A DNA stretch of 64,000 bases from Nocardia concava NBRC 100430 (GCF_000308815.1 NZ_BAFX01000050.1:1-64000), one strand, 5' to 3'. Positions 38,253-47,585 are shown, numbered from the stretch's first letter. Notes: a model not told the origin generated them from the letters alone. Program-made: numbers and translations.

Positions 38253-39380
38253 CTACTTGTTCCGAAAATGAGGGATGACCTTCTCGCCCCACTGGCGGAT
38301 GGTCTCCATGCATGCGGCTTGCGGCACGGTGCCCATCTGGATGAGGCACAGGATCTCGTCGGCTCCGGCCTCGGCCAGCCGCTCGACATACGCGATGGCG
38401 TCGTCGGCATTGCCGTAGGCGTGCTCGGTATTGAAGATCGCGGTGGACCCGGACTTCACCGGAATCTTGGCCTCGTGCAGGTAGGCGACGTGTTCGTCGG
38501 CGACCTCGCGCATCTTCGCGACCTCGTCCACGGCCGGGTCCACGGCCTCGTCGGGCACCGGGCCCGCGCCGTAGTAGTACTTGATGGACTGGGCGAAGAA
38601 GCGCTGCCCGCGCGCGCCGATCTGCTGGGCCTGCTCGCGGTCGTCGAGGACGATGGTCGGGCACAGCGCCGCGAAATGATCGTTGACGACGGTGGAGACG
38701 AAGCGCTCCCCGGTGCGTTCGGCGATGGCCGTGTCGTAGATGCCGCGCAGTTCCGCGATCTCCTCGATGCCAGCGAAACCCAGTACCAGCGCGCCGATTC
38801 CGTACTCGGCGGCCAGTTTCAGGGTGTCCTTCTTGGTGCACGCCATGAACAGGGGCGGGTGCGGGCGCTGCAGCGGGCGCGGCAGCAGGTGGTGCGGGTC
38901 GATATCCAAAAGCTCACCGTGATACTCGAATTCGCCCTCGGGGTCCTGCCAGGCGGTGGCGATCATCCGCAGCGATTCCTCGACCTCCTGATACGTGCGG
39001 TCGGGATCGACTCCGCACATGGAGGTTTCGACAGCGGTGGCACCGCGGCCCGCGCCGAGATTCAGGCGGCCGCCGGAGAGTACGTCGAGCATGGCGGCGC
39101 GTTCGGCCGTGCGCACCGGGTGATTGAAGCCGAAAGGCATGCACACCACGCCGTGTCCGATGCGGACCCGGGAGGTCTTGGCCGCCACATAGGTCAGGAA
39201 GATCTCCGGCGCGCTCATGTGGGCATACCACTTGAGCCCGTGATGCTCGACGGCCCAGACCGCGTCGAAACCCATCTCGTCGGCGAGCACCGCCTGCTCC
39301 ACGCAATCGCGTAGCACCTGCGCCTCGTGGGCGGCGGTCGGATCGGTCATCTGCGCCTCGAAGATCATCGAGAACTTCAT
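38253..39380 (-). CDS. LLM-class flavin-dependent oxidoreductase
   Basis: A 375-residue protein of the bacterial-luciferase TIM-barrel superfamily: MKFSMIFEAQMTDP, AVEHHGLKWYAHMSAPEIFLTYVAAKTSRVRIGHGVVCMPF, LSGGRLNLGAGRG. It carries the longer C-terminal part typical of alkanal or ketone mono-oxygenases using FMN, rather than the short F420 type. It is 12 bases upstream of the SDR start and leads the leftward operon LLM-SDR-esterase. Such enzymes insert oxygen into ring or side-chain ketones. The substrate is not deducible. Confidence 0.87.
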   Translation of the reverse strand: MKFSMIFEAQMTDPTAAHEAQVLRDCVEQAVLADEMGFDAVWAVEHHGLKWYAHMSAPEIFLTYVAAKTSRVRIGHGVVCMPFGFNHPVRTAERAAMLDVLSGGRLNLGAGRGATAVETSMCGVDPDRTYQEVEESLRMIATAWQDPEGEFEYHGELLDIDPHHLLPRPLQRPHPPLFMACTKKDTLKLAAEYGIGALVLGFAGIEEIAELRGIYDTAIAERTGERFVSTVVNDHFAALCPTIVLDDREQAQQIGARGQRFFAQSIKYYYGAGPVPDEAVDPAVDEVAKMREVADEHVAYLHEAKIPVKSGSTAIFNTEHAYGNADDAIAYVERLAEAGADEILCLIQMGTVPQAACMETIRQWGEKVIPHFRNK

Positions 39381-39544
39381 CCGGACTCCCTTGCCGCATC
39401 ACACCGGGCCTTTATGCCTAAACGGAATACTTCTGCACCCATAGCCTCAGGTCATCGCCTTGTCTCAGTGGTCGGGACCACACCGTGCCGGGCTCGAGCA
39501 TCCGGACTTAGCGTCGGGAGACGAGCAGAGGAAGGCAGGATTCG

Positions 39545-40300
39545 GTGGGACAGCTGGACGGCAAGGTGGCGCTGGTGACCGGTGGCGCGCGCGGTATGGG
39601 AGCGGAGCATGTGCGCCGTTTCGTGGCCGAGGGCGCGAAGGTCGTGTTCGGCGATGTGCTGGACGACGAGGGCAAGGCCCTGGCGGCCGAGCTGGGCGAC
39701 GCCGTCCACTACGTGCACCACGACGTCACCAGCGAATCCGACTGGCAGACAGTGGTTTCCGAGGCCACCACCAAGTTCGGCAAGCTGGATGTGCTCATCA
39801 ACAATGCCGGGATCCTGCGGTTCAAGCGCATTGTCGAGATGAGCCTGGACGAGTTCAACACCATCATGAACATCAACGTCACCGGCGCCTTCCTCGGCAT
39901 CAAGACGGCCGCGCCCGCGCTCACCACCGCCGGTGGCGGGTCCATCGTGAATGTCTCCTCGGTCGAGGGCTTCGTCGGTGCGGCCGGGCTCTCCGCCTAC
40001 AGCGCCAGCAAATTCGCGCTGCGCGGGCTCACCAAGTCCGCCGCCCGGGAGCTGGGGCACTCGGGTATCCGGGTGAACTCGATTCATCCCGGCGGCATCG
40101 CCACCCCCATGACCGCGTCCGTCGCGGGTGCGTCCGGGGTGGACGGCAACAGTTTCTTCTCCGAACTGCCCATTCCGCGCTGGGGTCGGCCGGTCGAGGT
40201 CTCCGAGGTGGCGTTGTTCCTGGCCTCCGATGCCTCGAGCTATTGCACCGGCGGCGAATTCGTCGTCGACGGCGGCATGTTGACCAGCTGCGGCTACTAA
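39545..40300 (+). CDS. Short-chain dehydrogenase, hydroxysteroid-dehydrogenase-like
   Basis: A 251-residue SDR starting at GTG 39545 after AAGGCAGG. It has the loop TGGARGMGAEHV, the acidic end of strand 2 (VVFGDVLD; NAD preference), NNAG, NVSSVEG with the catalytic Ser, the YxxxK in SAYSASKFA, and the ending CTGGEFVVDGG. It is the first gene of a rightward operon with the KstD homologue and another SDR, divergent from the leftward LLM operon across 164 bases. Confidence 0.9.
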   Translation: MGQLDGKVALVTGGARGMGAEHVRRFVAEGAKVVFGDVLDDEGKALAAELGDAVHYVHHDVTSESDWQTVVSEATTKFGKLDVLINNAGILRFKRIVEMSLDEFNTIMNINVTGAFLGIKTAAPALTTAGGGSIVNVSSVEGFVGAAGLSAYSASKFALRGLTKSAARELGHSGIRVNSIHPGGIATPMTASVAGASGVDGNSFFSELPIPRWGRPVEVSEVALFLASDASSYCTGGEFVVDGGMLTSCGY

Positions 40301-40311
40301 GGACTCATTTC

Positions 40312-41991
40312 ATGGAATTCGAATTCGACGTCGTTGTCGTGGGCTCCGGTGCGGCGGGCATGACCGCCGCGCTGACCGCCGCCTACCGTGGGCTGTCGGT
40401 GACCCTGATCGAGAAGAGCCGCCTGTTCGGCGGCTCCACCGCGCGCTCGGGCGGCGGCATCTGGGTGCCCAACAACCCAGTGCTGCAGGCCGCGGGTGTG
40501 CCGGACTCGCCGGAGATGGCCCGCACCTATCTGAAAGCCGTTGTCGGCGATCGGGTTCCGGAGGCCAAGCAGCGGGCGTTCCTGGATCACGGCCCGGAGA
40601 TGTTCCGCTACATCGGGGCTCGCTCGAAGTATTGGGAGTTCGCCTACGACCGTGGCTATTCCGATTACCACCCCGAGTTCCCGGGTGGTCTGGCGCAGGG
40701 CCGCAGCATCGAGCCCAAGCCGATCGACGGGCGACTGCTCGGCGGCGACCTGCACAAGATCAACCAGCCGACCATGTCCGCGCCCAAGGGCATCGCCATC
40801 ACGGTCAAGGACTTCCACGACCTGAACATGATCGCGCGCACCTGGACCGGCAAGAAGACCGCCATGAAGGTCGGCGCGCAGACCGCGCTCAACCTGATCA
40901 AGGGTGCGAAGCCGCTGAGCCTGGGCAAGGCGCTGGCCGCGCGGCTGTGGCTGTCGCTGCGGGACGCCGGTGTGCCGGTGTGGCTGAACACGCCGCTCAC
41001 CGACCTCGTCATGGAGGGCGATTCCGTGGTCGGCGTGCGCGTCGAGCACGAGGGGCGTCCGGTCACCATCAAGGCGCGGCGCGGTGTCGTGCTGGCCGCG
41101 GGCGGCTTCGAGCACAACCTCGAGATGCGCGAGCAGTACATCGACGGCCCGCAGAACACCGGCTGGACCGTGGGCGCGACCGAGAATGTCGGCGAGGGCA
41201 TCGTGGCGGGCCAGAAGGCCGGTGCGGCAGTCGATCTCATGGACGACGCCTGGTGGGGCCCGTCCGTGCGCAACCCCGACGGTCCGCCGTTCTTCATGCT
41301 GGCCGAGCGCTCGCAGCCGGGCGCGATAGTGGTCAATGCCAAGGGCGAGCGCTTCGTGAACGAGTCCGCGCCGTACGTGAACGTCGTGCACACCATGTAC
41401 GAGGAGGAGAAGAAGGTGCCGGGCAGCATTCCCGCGCACTTCATCTTCGACCAGAACTTCCGCGACCGGTACCTGTTCCTGGGCAACTTCCCCAAGCGGC
41501 CGCTGCCTCAGAAGTACTTCGACGCGGGAATCATCAAGCAGGCCAACACTCTTGCCGAGCTGGCCGACAAGCTGGGCGTGTCCGCCAAGACCCTCGAAGC
41601 CACCGTGGAGCGGTTCAACGGCTTCGCGCGCAAGGGCCGCGACGAGGACTTCCTGCGCGGCGATTCGGCCTACGACCGCTACTACGGCGACCCGACCGTC
41701 AAGCCCAACCCGACCCTGGCCCCGCTCGAGCGCGGCCCGTTCTACGCGGTCGAGATGGTGCCGGGCGACCTGGGCACCAAGGGCGGACTGGTCACCGACG
41801 AGCACGCCCGCGTGCTCAACGATCAGGGCGAGGTCATTCGCGGCCTGTACGCGGCGGGCAACAACTCCGCCGCCGTCATGGGCAACGACTACGCCGGCGC
41901 GGGCGCGACCATCGGACCCGCCATGGTGTTCGGCTACATCGCGGCCAACCACCTCGCCGACATGGAATCCGAAGCGGCACAGGAGAACTGA
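40312..41991 (+). CDS. kstD: 3-ketosteroid delta1-dehydrogenase homologue
   Basis: A 559-residue flavoprotein that would introduce a 1,2 double bond into ring A of 3-ketosteroids. The N-terminal FAD loop is VVVVGSGAAGMTAAL, followed by GGSTARSGGGIWVPNN. The tyrosine-rich stretch GYSDYHPEFPGG, DLMDDAWWGP, and a C-terminal NDYAGAGATIGPAM (with the Y-x3-G pair of KstD active sites) match the M. tuberculosis enzyme as I recall it over the whole length. AAGGA lies 8 bases before the ATG. Flanking SDR genes support steroid-ring chemistry. The exact substrate, or another enone, remains open. Confidence 0.85.
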   Translation: MEFEFDVVVVGSGAAGMTAALTAAYRGLSVTLIEKSRLFGGSTARSGGGIWVPNNPVLQAAGVPDSPEMARTYLKAVVGDRVPEAKQRAFLDHGPEMFRYIGARSKYWEFAYDRGYSDYHPEFPGGLAQGRSIEPKPIDGRLLGGDLHKINQPTMSAPKGIAITVKDFHDLNMIARTWTGKKTAMKVGAQTALNLIKGAKPLSLGKALAARLWLSLRDAGVPVWLNTPLTDLVMEGDSVVGVRVEHEGRPVTIKARRGVVLAAGGFEHNLEMREQYIDGPQNTGWTVGATENVGEGIVAGQKAGAAVDLMDDAWWGPSVRNPDGPPFFMLAERSQPGAIVVNAKGERFVNESAPYVNVVHTMYEEEKKVPGSIPAHFIFDQNFRDRYLFLGNFPKRPLPQKYFDAGIIKQANTLAELADKLGVSAKTLEATVERFNGFARKGRDEDFLRGDSAYDRYYGDPTVKPNPTLAPLERGPFYAVEMVPGDLGTKGGLVTDEHARVLNDQGEVIRGLYAAGNNSAAVMGNDYAGAGATIGPAMVFGYIAANHLADMESEAAQEN

Positions 41992-41992
41992 T

Positions 41993-42724
41993 ATGGGACG
42001 GGTTGATTCCAAGGTCGTCATCGTCACCGGCGGCGCGCGCGGCATGGGGGCGGCCTTCGCCCGCAAACTCGCCGCCGAGGGCGCGAAGGTGGTGATCACC
42101 GATGTGCTGACCGAGGCCGGGCGGGCCGTCGCGGCCGAGATCGGTGACGCGGCACGGTTTTTCCCGCTCGACGTCACCGACGAGGCGGCGTGGAACGAGG
42201 TCGTGGCGCAGGCCGAGGCGGCCTTCGGGCCGGTCTCCGGGCTGGTCAACAATGCGGGCATCGTGCACGTCGATCCGATCGAGAAGCTCTCGGAAGCCGA
42301 CTACCGCAAGGTGATCGACGTCAATCAGGTCGGTGTATTCCTGGGCATGAAAGCCGTCATCGGGTCCATGCGTAAGGCCGGGGTCGGTTCCATCGTGAAC
42401 ATCTCCTCGACCGGCGGACTCATCGGCTACTCGAACATCCTCGGCTACGTCGCCTCCAAATGGGCCGTGCGCGGCATGAGCAAAACGGCCGCACAGGAAT
42501 TCGCGCCCGACAATGTCCGGGTCAACTCCGTGCACCCGGGCATTGTCGCCACCGAGATGGTCGCGACCTCCGACCGCTCGGCGAATATCGCGGCCAACCA
42601 GCCCATCGCCCGCCCGGCCACCCCCGAGGAGCTCGCCAACCTGGTGCTGTTCCTCATCTCCGACGACTCCTCCTACAGCACCGGCTCCGAATTCGTGGCC
42701 GACGGCGGCTTCACCTCTCAGTAG
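41993..42724 (+). CDS. Short-chain dehydrogenase
   Basis: A 243-residue SDR starting at ATG 41993 (MGRVDSKVVIVTGGARGMGAAF), preceded by AGGAG. NNAG, NISSTGG and the catalytic stretch YVASKWAV are present, as is the ending STGSEFVADGGF. It has the acidic NAD-selecting residue (VVITDVLT). The start falls 1 base after the kstD stop, so the two are translated together. It probably oxidises or reduces a ring hydroxyl or keto group in the same pathway. Confidence 0.9.
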   Translation: MGRVDSKVVIVTGGARGMGAAFARKLAAEGAKVVITDVLTEAGRAVAAEIGDAARFFPLDVTDEAAWNEVVAQAEAAFGPVSGLVNNAGIVHVDPIEKLSEADYRKVIDVNQVGVFLGMKAVIGSMRKAGVGSIVNISSTGGLIGYSNILGYVASKWAVRGMSKTAAQEFAPDNVRVNSVHPGIVATEMVATSDRSANIAANQPIARPATPEELANLVLFLISDDSSYSTGSEFVADGGFTSQ

Positions 42725-42776
42725 GGCCCGGTGGCCCTACTCCTCGGGGTTCTCAGGGGATGCCCCTGAGAACCCC
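42721..42776 (+). other. Two adjacent perfect hairpins inside the SDR operon
   Basis: GTAGGGC/GCCCTAC (42721-42740) contains the stop codon of the upstream gene. Five bases later comes a 14-bp perfect stem with a 3-nt loop, arms 42746-42759 and 42763-42776. Without a T-tract they may act as a processing or stability boundary, or as a weak terminator, before the last SDR gene. Confidence 0.7.
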
Positions 42777-42813
42777 AAATAGAGTAATCGCGCAGCGAGA
42801 CAAGGAAACACCC

Positions 42814-43629
42814 ATGAAGGACTTCCACGGCAAGGTCGCCGTCATCACCGGTGCGGGAGCGGGCATCGGCCGGGCGCTGGCCCTGGAACTGGCTCGCAAC
42901 GGCGCGCAGCTCGCGCTGTCCGGGCGCAATCTCGAGAACGTCGCCGAGACCGCGGCGCTGTGCGAGAAGGAGGGCGCCAAGGCCCGCGCCTACAAGCTGG
43001 ACGTGGCCGACCGGGCCGCCGTCTACGCGCACGCCGATGAGGTGGTGGCCGACTTCGGCAAGGTCAATATCGTCATCAACAATGCCGGTGTCTCGCTGAC
43101 CGCCAATATCGAGGAAGTCTCCTGGGAAGACCTGGAGTGGATCTTCGGCATCAACTACTGGGGCACCCTGCACGGCGTGAAGGCGTTCCTGCCGCACGTG
43201 ATCGCTTCCGGTGATGGGCATTTCGCCAATGTGTCCAGCATGTTCGGCCTGGTGGCCTGCCCGAGCCAGGGCGGCTACAGCTCGTCGAAGTACGCCATGC
43301 ACGCCATCAGTGACGCGCTACGGCAGGAGATGATCATCGCCGGGTACAACGTGGGCGTCTCCAGCGTGCATCCGGGCATGATCAAGACCGAAATCGCTTG
43401 GAAGGCAAGGGCGGCCGCGAACCGCTCGCGTGACGACCTGGCCGCCAACTTCGACCGGCTGGCCCAGACCAGCCCCGAGGACTGCGCCAAGGTCATCGTG
43501 AACGGCATCCGAAAGAACAAGCCGCTCATCCTGATCGGCAAGGACGCCAAGGCCATGAACGTCATGCGCCGCCTGCTGGGCTCGGGCTACATGAAGCCAC
43601 TGACCGCGCAGATGCGGAAAGAGATCTAG
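42814..43629 (+). CDS. Short-chain dehydrogenase, NADP-type, longer C-terminus
   Basis: A 271-residue SDR with TGAGAGIGRAL, then SGRNLEN after strand 2 (basic residue, NADP preference), NNAG, NVSSMFG and the YxxxK in GGYSSSKYAMHA. Its C-terminal ~70 residues (KVIVNGIRKNKPLILIGKDAKAMNVMRRLL) form the extended tail of the SDR subgroup acting on membrane-associated or lipid-like substrates. AAGGAAAC precedes the ATG. It follows the twin hairpins, so its expression may differ from the preceding genes. Confidence 0.88.
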   Translation: MKDFHGKVAVITGAGAGIGRALALELARNGAQLALSGRNLENVAETAALCEKEGAKARAYKLDVADRAAVYAHADEVVADFGKVNIVINNAGVSLTANIEEVSWEDLEWIFGINYWGTLHGVKAFLPHVIASGDGHFANVSSMFGLVACPSQGGYSSSKYAMHAISDALRQEMIIAGYNVGVSSVHPGMIKTEIAWKARAAANRSRDDLAANFDRLAQTSPEDCAKVIVNGIRKNKPLILIGKDAKAMNVMRRLLGSGYMKPLTAQMRKEI

Positions 43630-43635
43630 ATCCCC

Positions 43636-43707
43636 GTCATCCCGGCGTGCTTTTGGCCGGGATCCACAGCCACGGGTGGATTCCGGCCAAAAGCACGCCG
43701 GAATGAC
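43636..43707. repeat. Twin-hairpin REP element, copy E
   Basis: The left half is the CCC/GGG type and the right half the TCC/GGA type, each perfectly paired within itself. It starts 7 bases after the SDR stop. Confidence 0.9.
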
Positions 43708-43718
43708 GAGAGCCGTCA

Positions 43719-43742
43719 GCCCCGCATCATTCGGTGCGGGGC
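43719..43742. other. Hairpin after REP copy E
   Basis: A perfect 8-bp stem GCCCCGCA/TGCGGGGC with an 8-nt loop. There is no T-tract; a possible transcription end for the SDR operon. Confidence 0.5.
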
Positions 43743-43890
43743 CGGTGGTCGTTCAGACAATTGATGCCTCCGAACTGCCATTATTCGGGATCTCGCTGAC
43801 CGGGATCCCCAGGATTTGTGACCCCGATAACACGCCACCATCGAGGTGTGGCCCAATGACGGGCCGTTCCCGGAAGGACGGAGGCGGCCG

Positions 43891-44793
43891 ATGCGCATCG
43901 GCATGCTCATGCCATATCTCGACGGCTTGGTGACCGACGGAGGGTTCCTGCGGGAATTCGCCGCGGCGGCGGAGGAATGCGGACTGGATTCGATCTGGAC
44001 CGTGGAACACGTTGTGGTCGCGGAGAATTACGAGCCGCTGTACCCCTATTCGCCGGACGGGAAGATGCCGGGCGGGGATCTCGGAGTCCCCATGACCGAT
44101 CCGCTGGAGACGCTCGCCTTCGTGGCGGCCGCCTCGAGCACTTTGAAGCTGGGCACCGCCATGGTGGTGGCTCCGCTGCACAGCCCGTTGGTGCTGGCCA
44201 AGCGGGCGGCGACACTGGATCGGCAGTCGGGCGGCCGGGTGCTGCTCGGGCTCGGAATCGGGTGGCAGAAGGAGGAATACGCCGCCATCGGAGTGCCGTT
44301 CGAGGAGCGCGGGGCGCGGCTGGACGACTGCATCGGCGCCATGCGGGCGCTGTGGACGGAATCCCCGGCGACGTACCACGGCAAGCACGTGTCGTTCGAC
44401 AAGCAGTTCTGCCTACCGCAGCCCGAGCGCTCGATCCCGATCGTGTTGGGCGGCAACAGCGCCCCGGCCGTCCGGCGCGCTGCCAAGGTCGGCGACGGGT
44501 GGTTCCCGTACACCATCTCGTCGGAGGATTTCGCGCGCGGTGCGGACAAGATTCGTGAGATCGGTGCGGCGGCAGGGCGTTCCGAGGATGCGGTCGAGAT
44601 GACCATCTGGCCGGGATCGTTCGACTTCATGCGTGAGTTCGACGCCGATTACGTGCGGCCGTACCTCACCGCGGGTGCGAGCCGGGTGGTGCTCACCCCG
44701 CCCATGTTCGGCCCGGAATCCCTGCTCAACGGTGTGGAAAACCTTGCGACGTACGTGGATCGGTACCGCAACGAGGTAGAGGCGAAGCTGTGA
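43891..44793 (+). CDS. LLM-class oxidoreductase, probably F420-dependent
   Basis: A 300-residue luciferase-like TIM-barrel protein starting at ATG 43891, six bases after GGAGG. Motifs: MRIGMLMPYLDGLV, SIWTVEHVVV, LKLGTAMVVAPLHSPLVLAKRAATLDRQSGGRVLLGLGIGWQKEEY and IPIVLGGNSAPAVRRAAKVGDGW. The short length and the GIGWQKEEYAA segment are typical of the actinobacterial F420-dependent group. Its stop overlaps the next gene (GTGA), so it heads a three-gene operon with two small barrel-like proteins. Confidence 0.87.
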   Translation: MRIGMLMPYLDGLVTDGGFLREFAAAAEECGLDSIWTVEHVVVAENYEPLYPYSPDGKMPGGDLGVPMTDPLETLAFVAAASSTLKLGTAMVVAPLHSPLVLAKRAATLDRQSGGRVLLGLGIGWQKEEYAAIGVPFEERGARLDDCIGAMRALWTESPATYHGKHVSFDKQFCLPQPERSIPIVLGGNSAPAVRRAAKVGDGWFPYTISSEDFARGADKIREIGAAAGRSEDAVEMTIWPGSFDFMREFDADYVRPYLTAGASRVVLTPPMFGPESLLNGVENLATYVDRYRNEVEAKL

Positions 44794-45116
44794 ACCCCGC
44801 AACGGCGGTCCGTGTTCTCGACCGCATCGTCCTGCCCGCCGATCACGCCGAGGATTGGCTCAGCCGTTGGCGCGGTGAATACCTGCCCGGGGCCACCGCG
44901 CGAGGGCTGCGTTCGCCGCAGATTCTGCGCGAGCACACCGGGGCGGATTCGGTTGCCGTGCAGATCGTCTGGGAACTGCCCGGCATCTACGACTTCTACG
45001 GCATGCGCGGCGCGGCGGCGGCCGATCCGGCGGTCGCGGCCTTCTGGTCGGAGACCGACGCCGTCGCCCTGACCCGGGAGCGGCATGTGCTGGCGGTACA
45101 GGAGGAAATCGCATGA
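44790..45116 (+). CDS. Small protein, possible alpha/beta-barrel
   Basis: A 108-residue protein coupled on both sides: GTGA with the LLM gene and ATGA with the Dabb-like gene. The pattern strand-helix (VRVLDRIVLPADHAEDWLSRWRGEYLPGA), strand (VAVQIVWELPGIYDFYGMRG), helix, strand fits a dimeric ferredoxin-like barrel such as the NIPSNAP/ABM group, though no diagnostic residue is present. It probably binds or transforms the product of the neighbouring oxidoreductase. Confidence 0.65.
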   Translation: MNPATAVRVLDRIVLPADHAEDWLSRWRGEYLPGATARGLRSPQILREHTGADSVAVQIVWELPGIYDFYGMRGAAAADPAVAAFWSETDAVALTRERHVLAVQEEIA

Positions 45117-45712
45117 GCCGCTGGGTGATTCTCACCGTGTCGCCCACCGGCGAGGACGCGGACGAACGGCTGAAGGAGCTGGCCATGACGGCCGCCGCGA
45201 CCGCCGGGGTCGCGCACTGCTCGGCGGGAGTCGATCTGCCGGGCAGCCAGGGTGGTCAGGGCGCGGTGTGGGATGTGGCGGGGGAGGCCGCGCCCGCCAC
45301 CGTGCTGCCGGACCTGCCCGGAGCAGATGCGGTGCCGCTGGCCCCGGTGAATGCCCGTGTGGTGCGGCTGGATTCGCTGCGGCGGATCAAGCGCACCCTG
45401 CTGCTCACCGTGCGCCACGGCACGCCGTCGGAGACCGTGGCCCGCTTCGAGGCCGATCTGATGGCCATGCCCGCGCACATCTCCGCCATCAGATCCTGGT
45501 CGCTGAGCCGGGTGCCGGGCCACGGTCGCTGGACTCACGTGTGGGAGCAGGAATTCGCCGACCCCGACGGGCTCAATGGCGACTACCTGCTGCATCCGTA
45601 CCACTGGACGCACGTGGACCGCTGGTTCGACGCGGAGATACCGGGATCGATCGTGGAACCCGCCATCGCGCACCTGTACCGGTGGGCGGACGGGCCGGTG
45701 CTGGGGAATTGA
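45113..45712 (+). CDS. Dabb-domain (stress-responsive alpha/beta-barrel) protein
   Basis: A 199-residue protein. The C-terminal half has the Dabb pattern: RTLLLTVRHGTPSETVARFEADLMAMPAHI, SWSLSRVPGHGRWTHVWEQEFAD and then GLNGDYLLHPYHWTHVDRWFD. The N-terminal half (RWVILTVSPTG, AGVAHCSAGVDLPG) may be a second barrel repeat. Plant and actinobacterial Dabb proteins include cyclases and small dimeric binding proteins. Coupled by ATGA to the previous gene and convergent with the acyl-CoA synthetase gene. Confidence 0.75.
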   Translation: MSRWVILTVSPTGEDADERLKELAMTAAATAGVAHCSAGVDLPGSQGGQGAVWDVAGEAAPATVLPDLPGADAVPLAPVNARVVRLDSLRRIKRTLLLTVRHGTPSETVARFEADLMAMPAHISAIRSWSLSRVPGHGRWTHVWEQEFADPDGLNGDYLLHPYHWTHVDRWFDAEIPGSIVEPAIAHLYRWADGPVLGN

Positions 45713-45731
45713 TCAGCTGGGTCTGAACTGA

Positions 45732-47342
45732 TCACGCTGGGTCGCGCAGTTGCTGTTTGAGCACCTTGCCGCCCGCGTTGCGCGGGAGGTCGTCGATGAA
45801 GACGACCTCCCGTGGCACCTTGTAACTGGCCAGCTGGGTCCGCGACCACGCGATGATGGTGGCCGGATCGGTGGTCGCGCCGTCGGCGGGCACCACCACC
45901 GCGCGCCCGACCTCGCCGAGGCGGGCATCCGGAACACCGACGACCGCGACATCGCGAATGTCGGGGTGTTTCAAGAGGACTCGCTCGATCTCGGCCGGGT
46001 AGGCGTTGAAGCCGCCGACGATGAACATGTCCTTGAGCCGGTCGGTGATGCGCAGATAGCCGTCGTGGTCGAGGCTGCCGATATCGCCGGTGTGCAGGAA
46101 GCCGTCCGCGTCGATGGCGGCGGCGGTGGCCTCGGGGTCGTCGAGGTAGCCGAGCATGACATTCGGGCCTTTGACGGTGATCTCGCCCGGCTCGCCCGTT
46201 TCCACCGGCTTGCCGTCGCGGTCCACGATGTGGATCTCGCTGCCTTTCAAGGTCTTTCCGACGGTCCCGGCCACCAGTTCGGCGGGGGCGTCGGGCGGGC
46301 AGATGGAGACGACGCCGACGGATTCGGTGAGTCCGTAGGCGGTGAACACGTAGGGGACGCGCAGTTCGTCGCGAATGCGGCGGACGAGTTCGGTGGGGAC
46401 GGGCGCGCCGCCGGTGCCCGCCAGGCGTAGCGAACCGAGCATGTAGTTGTCATGGTCGGCGGCCAGCAGATCGGTGAAAAGCGTTGGGGGACCGGCCAGG
46501 ACCGTGATGCGCTCATTCTCTATGAGCCGCAGCGCGGCGGTGGTGTCGAAGCGCTCCATCGGCACCATGGTGGCGGTGCGCAGCAGGCAGGCCAGAATGC
46601 CGGCCTTGTATCCGAAAGTATGCGAGAACGGATTCACCAGTAGGTACCGGTCGCGCGGGCGCAGGGTGACCGCATCGGCCCACTGCGAGAACACTTCCAG
46701 GGTCTGGCGGTGGGTGGCGAGCACGCCCTTGGGCGCGCCGGTGGTGCCGGAGGTGAACAGGATGTCGGAGACCGAATCCGGCTCGACCTCGGCGGTGCGG
46801 TCGCGGGCCGACTGCGCGTCGATCACGCTGCCCGGGGCCAGGAATCCCTCCCACGAGCTGATGTCCCAGTCCGCGTCGCCCTCGCCGCGGGCGTCGTCGA
46901 GCAGGATCAGGTGCTCGAGATCCGGTAGCGCACGGCCGGATTCGGCCAGCATGCGCGGATAGTCCTGTCCGAGAAACTCTTGCACCGTACACACGGTTTT
47001 GGCGTGGCTGCGGGTCAGCACGTCCGCGGTTTCCGGGCCGCGGAGGCGGGTGCTGATCGGGACCAGAGTCGCACCCGCGCCGAGCATTCCGAGTGCGGTC
47101 ACGATCCATCGGATGCTGTTGGGCGCCCAGATCCCGACCCGGTCCCCGACCTCGATTCCGGAGGCCATGGCCGCCCGGGTGACCGCGGCGACCTCCTCGG
47201 CCAGCTCGGCGAATGTCAGCCGCCCGGCCGGTCCGGCAATGGCCACCGCCTCGGGATACCGCTTCGCCCGATCCGCCACGAGCGCCGGAATGGTTGTCAC
47301 GGGTCCAGCCGCGGAGCTCCCGCCCGAGTGCCGCCGATCCAT
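45732..47342 (-). CDS. Acyl-CoA synthetase, FadD3-like
   Basis: An AMP-forming ligase of ~536 residues that activates a carboxylic acid to its CoA thioester. The P-loop is DILFTSGTTGAPKGV, then NPFSHTFGYKAGILACL, TAYGLTES, the hinge region DGYLRITDRLKDMFIVGGFN, and the catalytic Lys in PRNAGGKVLKQQL. These stretches closely follow mycobacterial FadD3, which activates the C/D-ring propionate (HIP) of cholesterol, as I recall it. ATG 47342 and GTG 47300 are both possible starts; the 46 residues further upstream are unlikely. With the KstD homologue nearby, activation of a steroid-ring acid is a reasonable guess. Confidence 0.87.
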   Translation of the reverse strand: MDRRHSGGSSAAGPVTTIPALVADRAKRYPEAVAIAGPAGRLTFAELAEEVAAVTRAAMASGIEVGDRVGIWAPNSIRWIVTALGMLGAGATLVPISTRLRGPETADVLTRSHAKTVCTVQEFLGQDYPRMLAESGRALPDLEHLILLDDARGEGDADWDISSWEGFLAPGSVIDAQSARDRTAEVEPDSVSDILFTSGTTGAPKGVLATHRQTLEVFSQWADAVTLRPRDRYLLVNPFSHTFGYKAGILACLLRTATMVPMERFDTTAALRLIENERITVLAGPPTLFTDLLAADHDNYMLGSLRLAGTGGAPVPTELVRRIRDELRVPYVFTAYGLTESVGVVSICPPDAPAELVAGTVGKTLKGSEIHIVDRDGKPVETGEPGEITVKGPNVMLGYLDDPEATAAAIDADGFLHTGDIGSLDHDGYLRITDRLKDMFIVGGFNAYPAEIERVLLKHPDIRDVAVVGVPDARLGEVGRAVVVPADGATTDPATIIAWSRTQLASYKVPREVVFIDDLPRNAGGKVLKQQLRDPA

Positions 47343-47585
47343 CCGCCCATCCTGCCCCACCACTGCCCACGTGTTGACCCTTTTCGCCGTGCCATCCCGC
47401 TGACCGGGCGTGCCAGGGGCGCGGTCGCCGGGTTCCGGTGATCGGGATGGGAGTTGGGTGTGTGGGCGGTCACGCGGCACCCTCGATGTAGTGGTCCCGT
47501 GGGGGACGGGATATTGCCCGGCAGGTCGCTCTAGCAGCGGCGGAGCGCTGGAGTGCGAATGAAATCAGGATCTCGGAGGAGTGAC

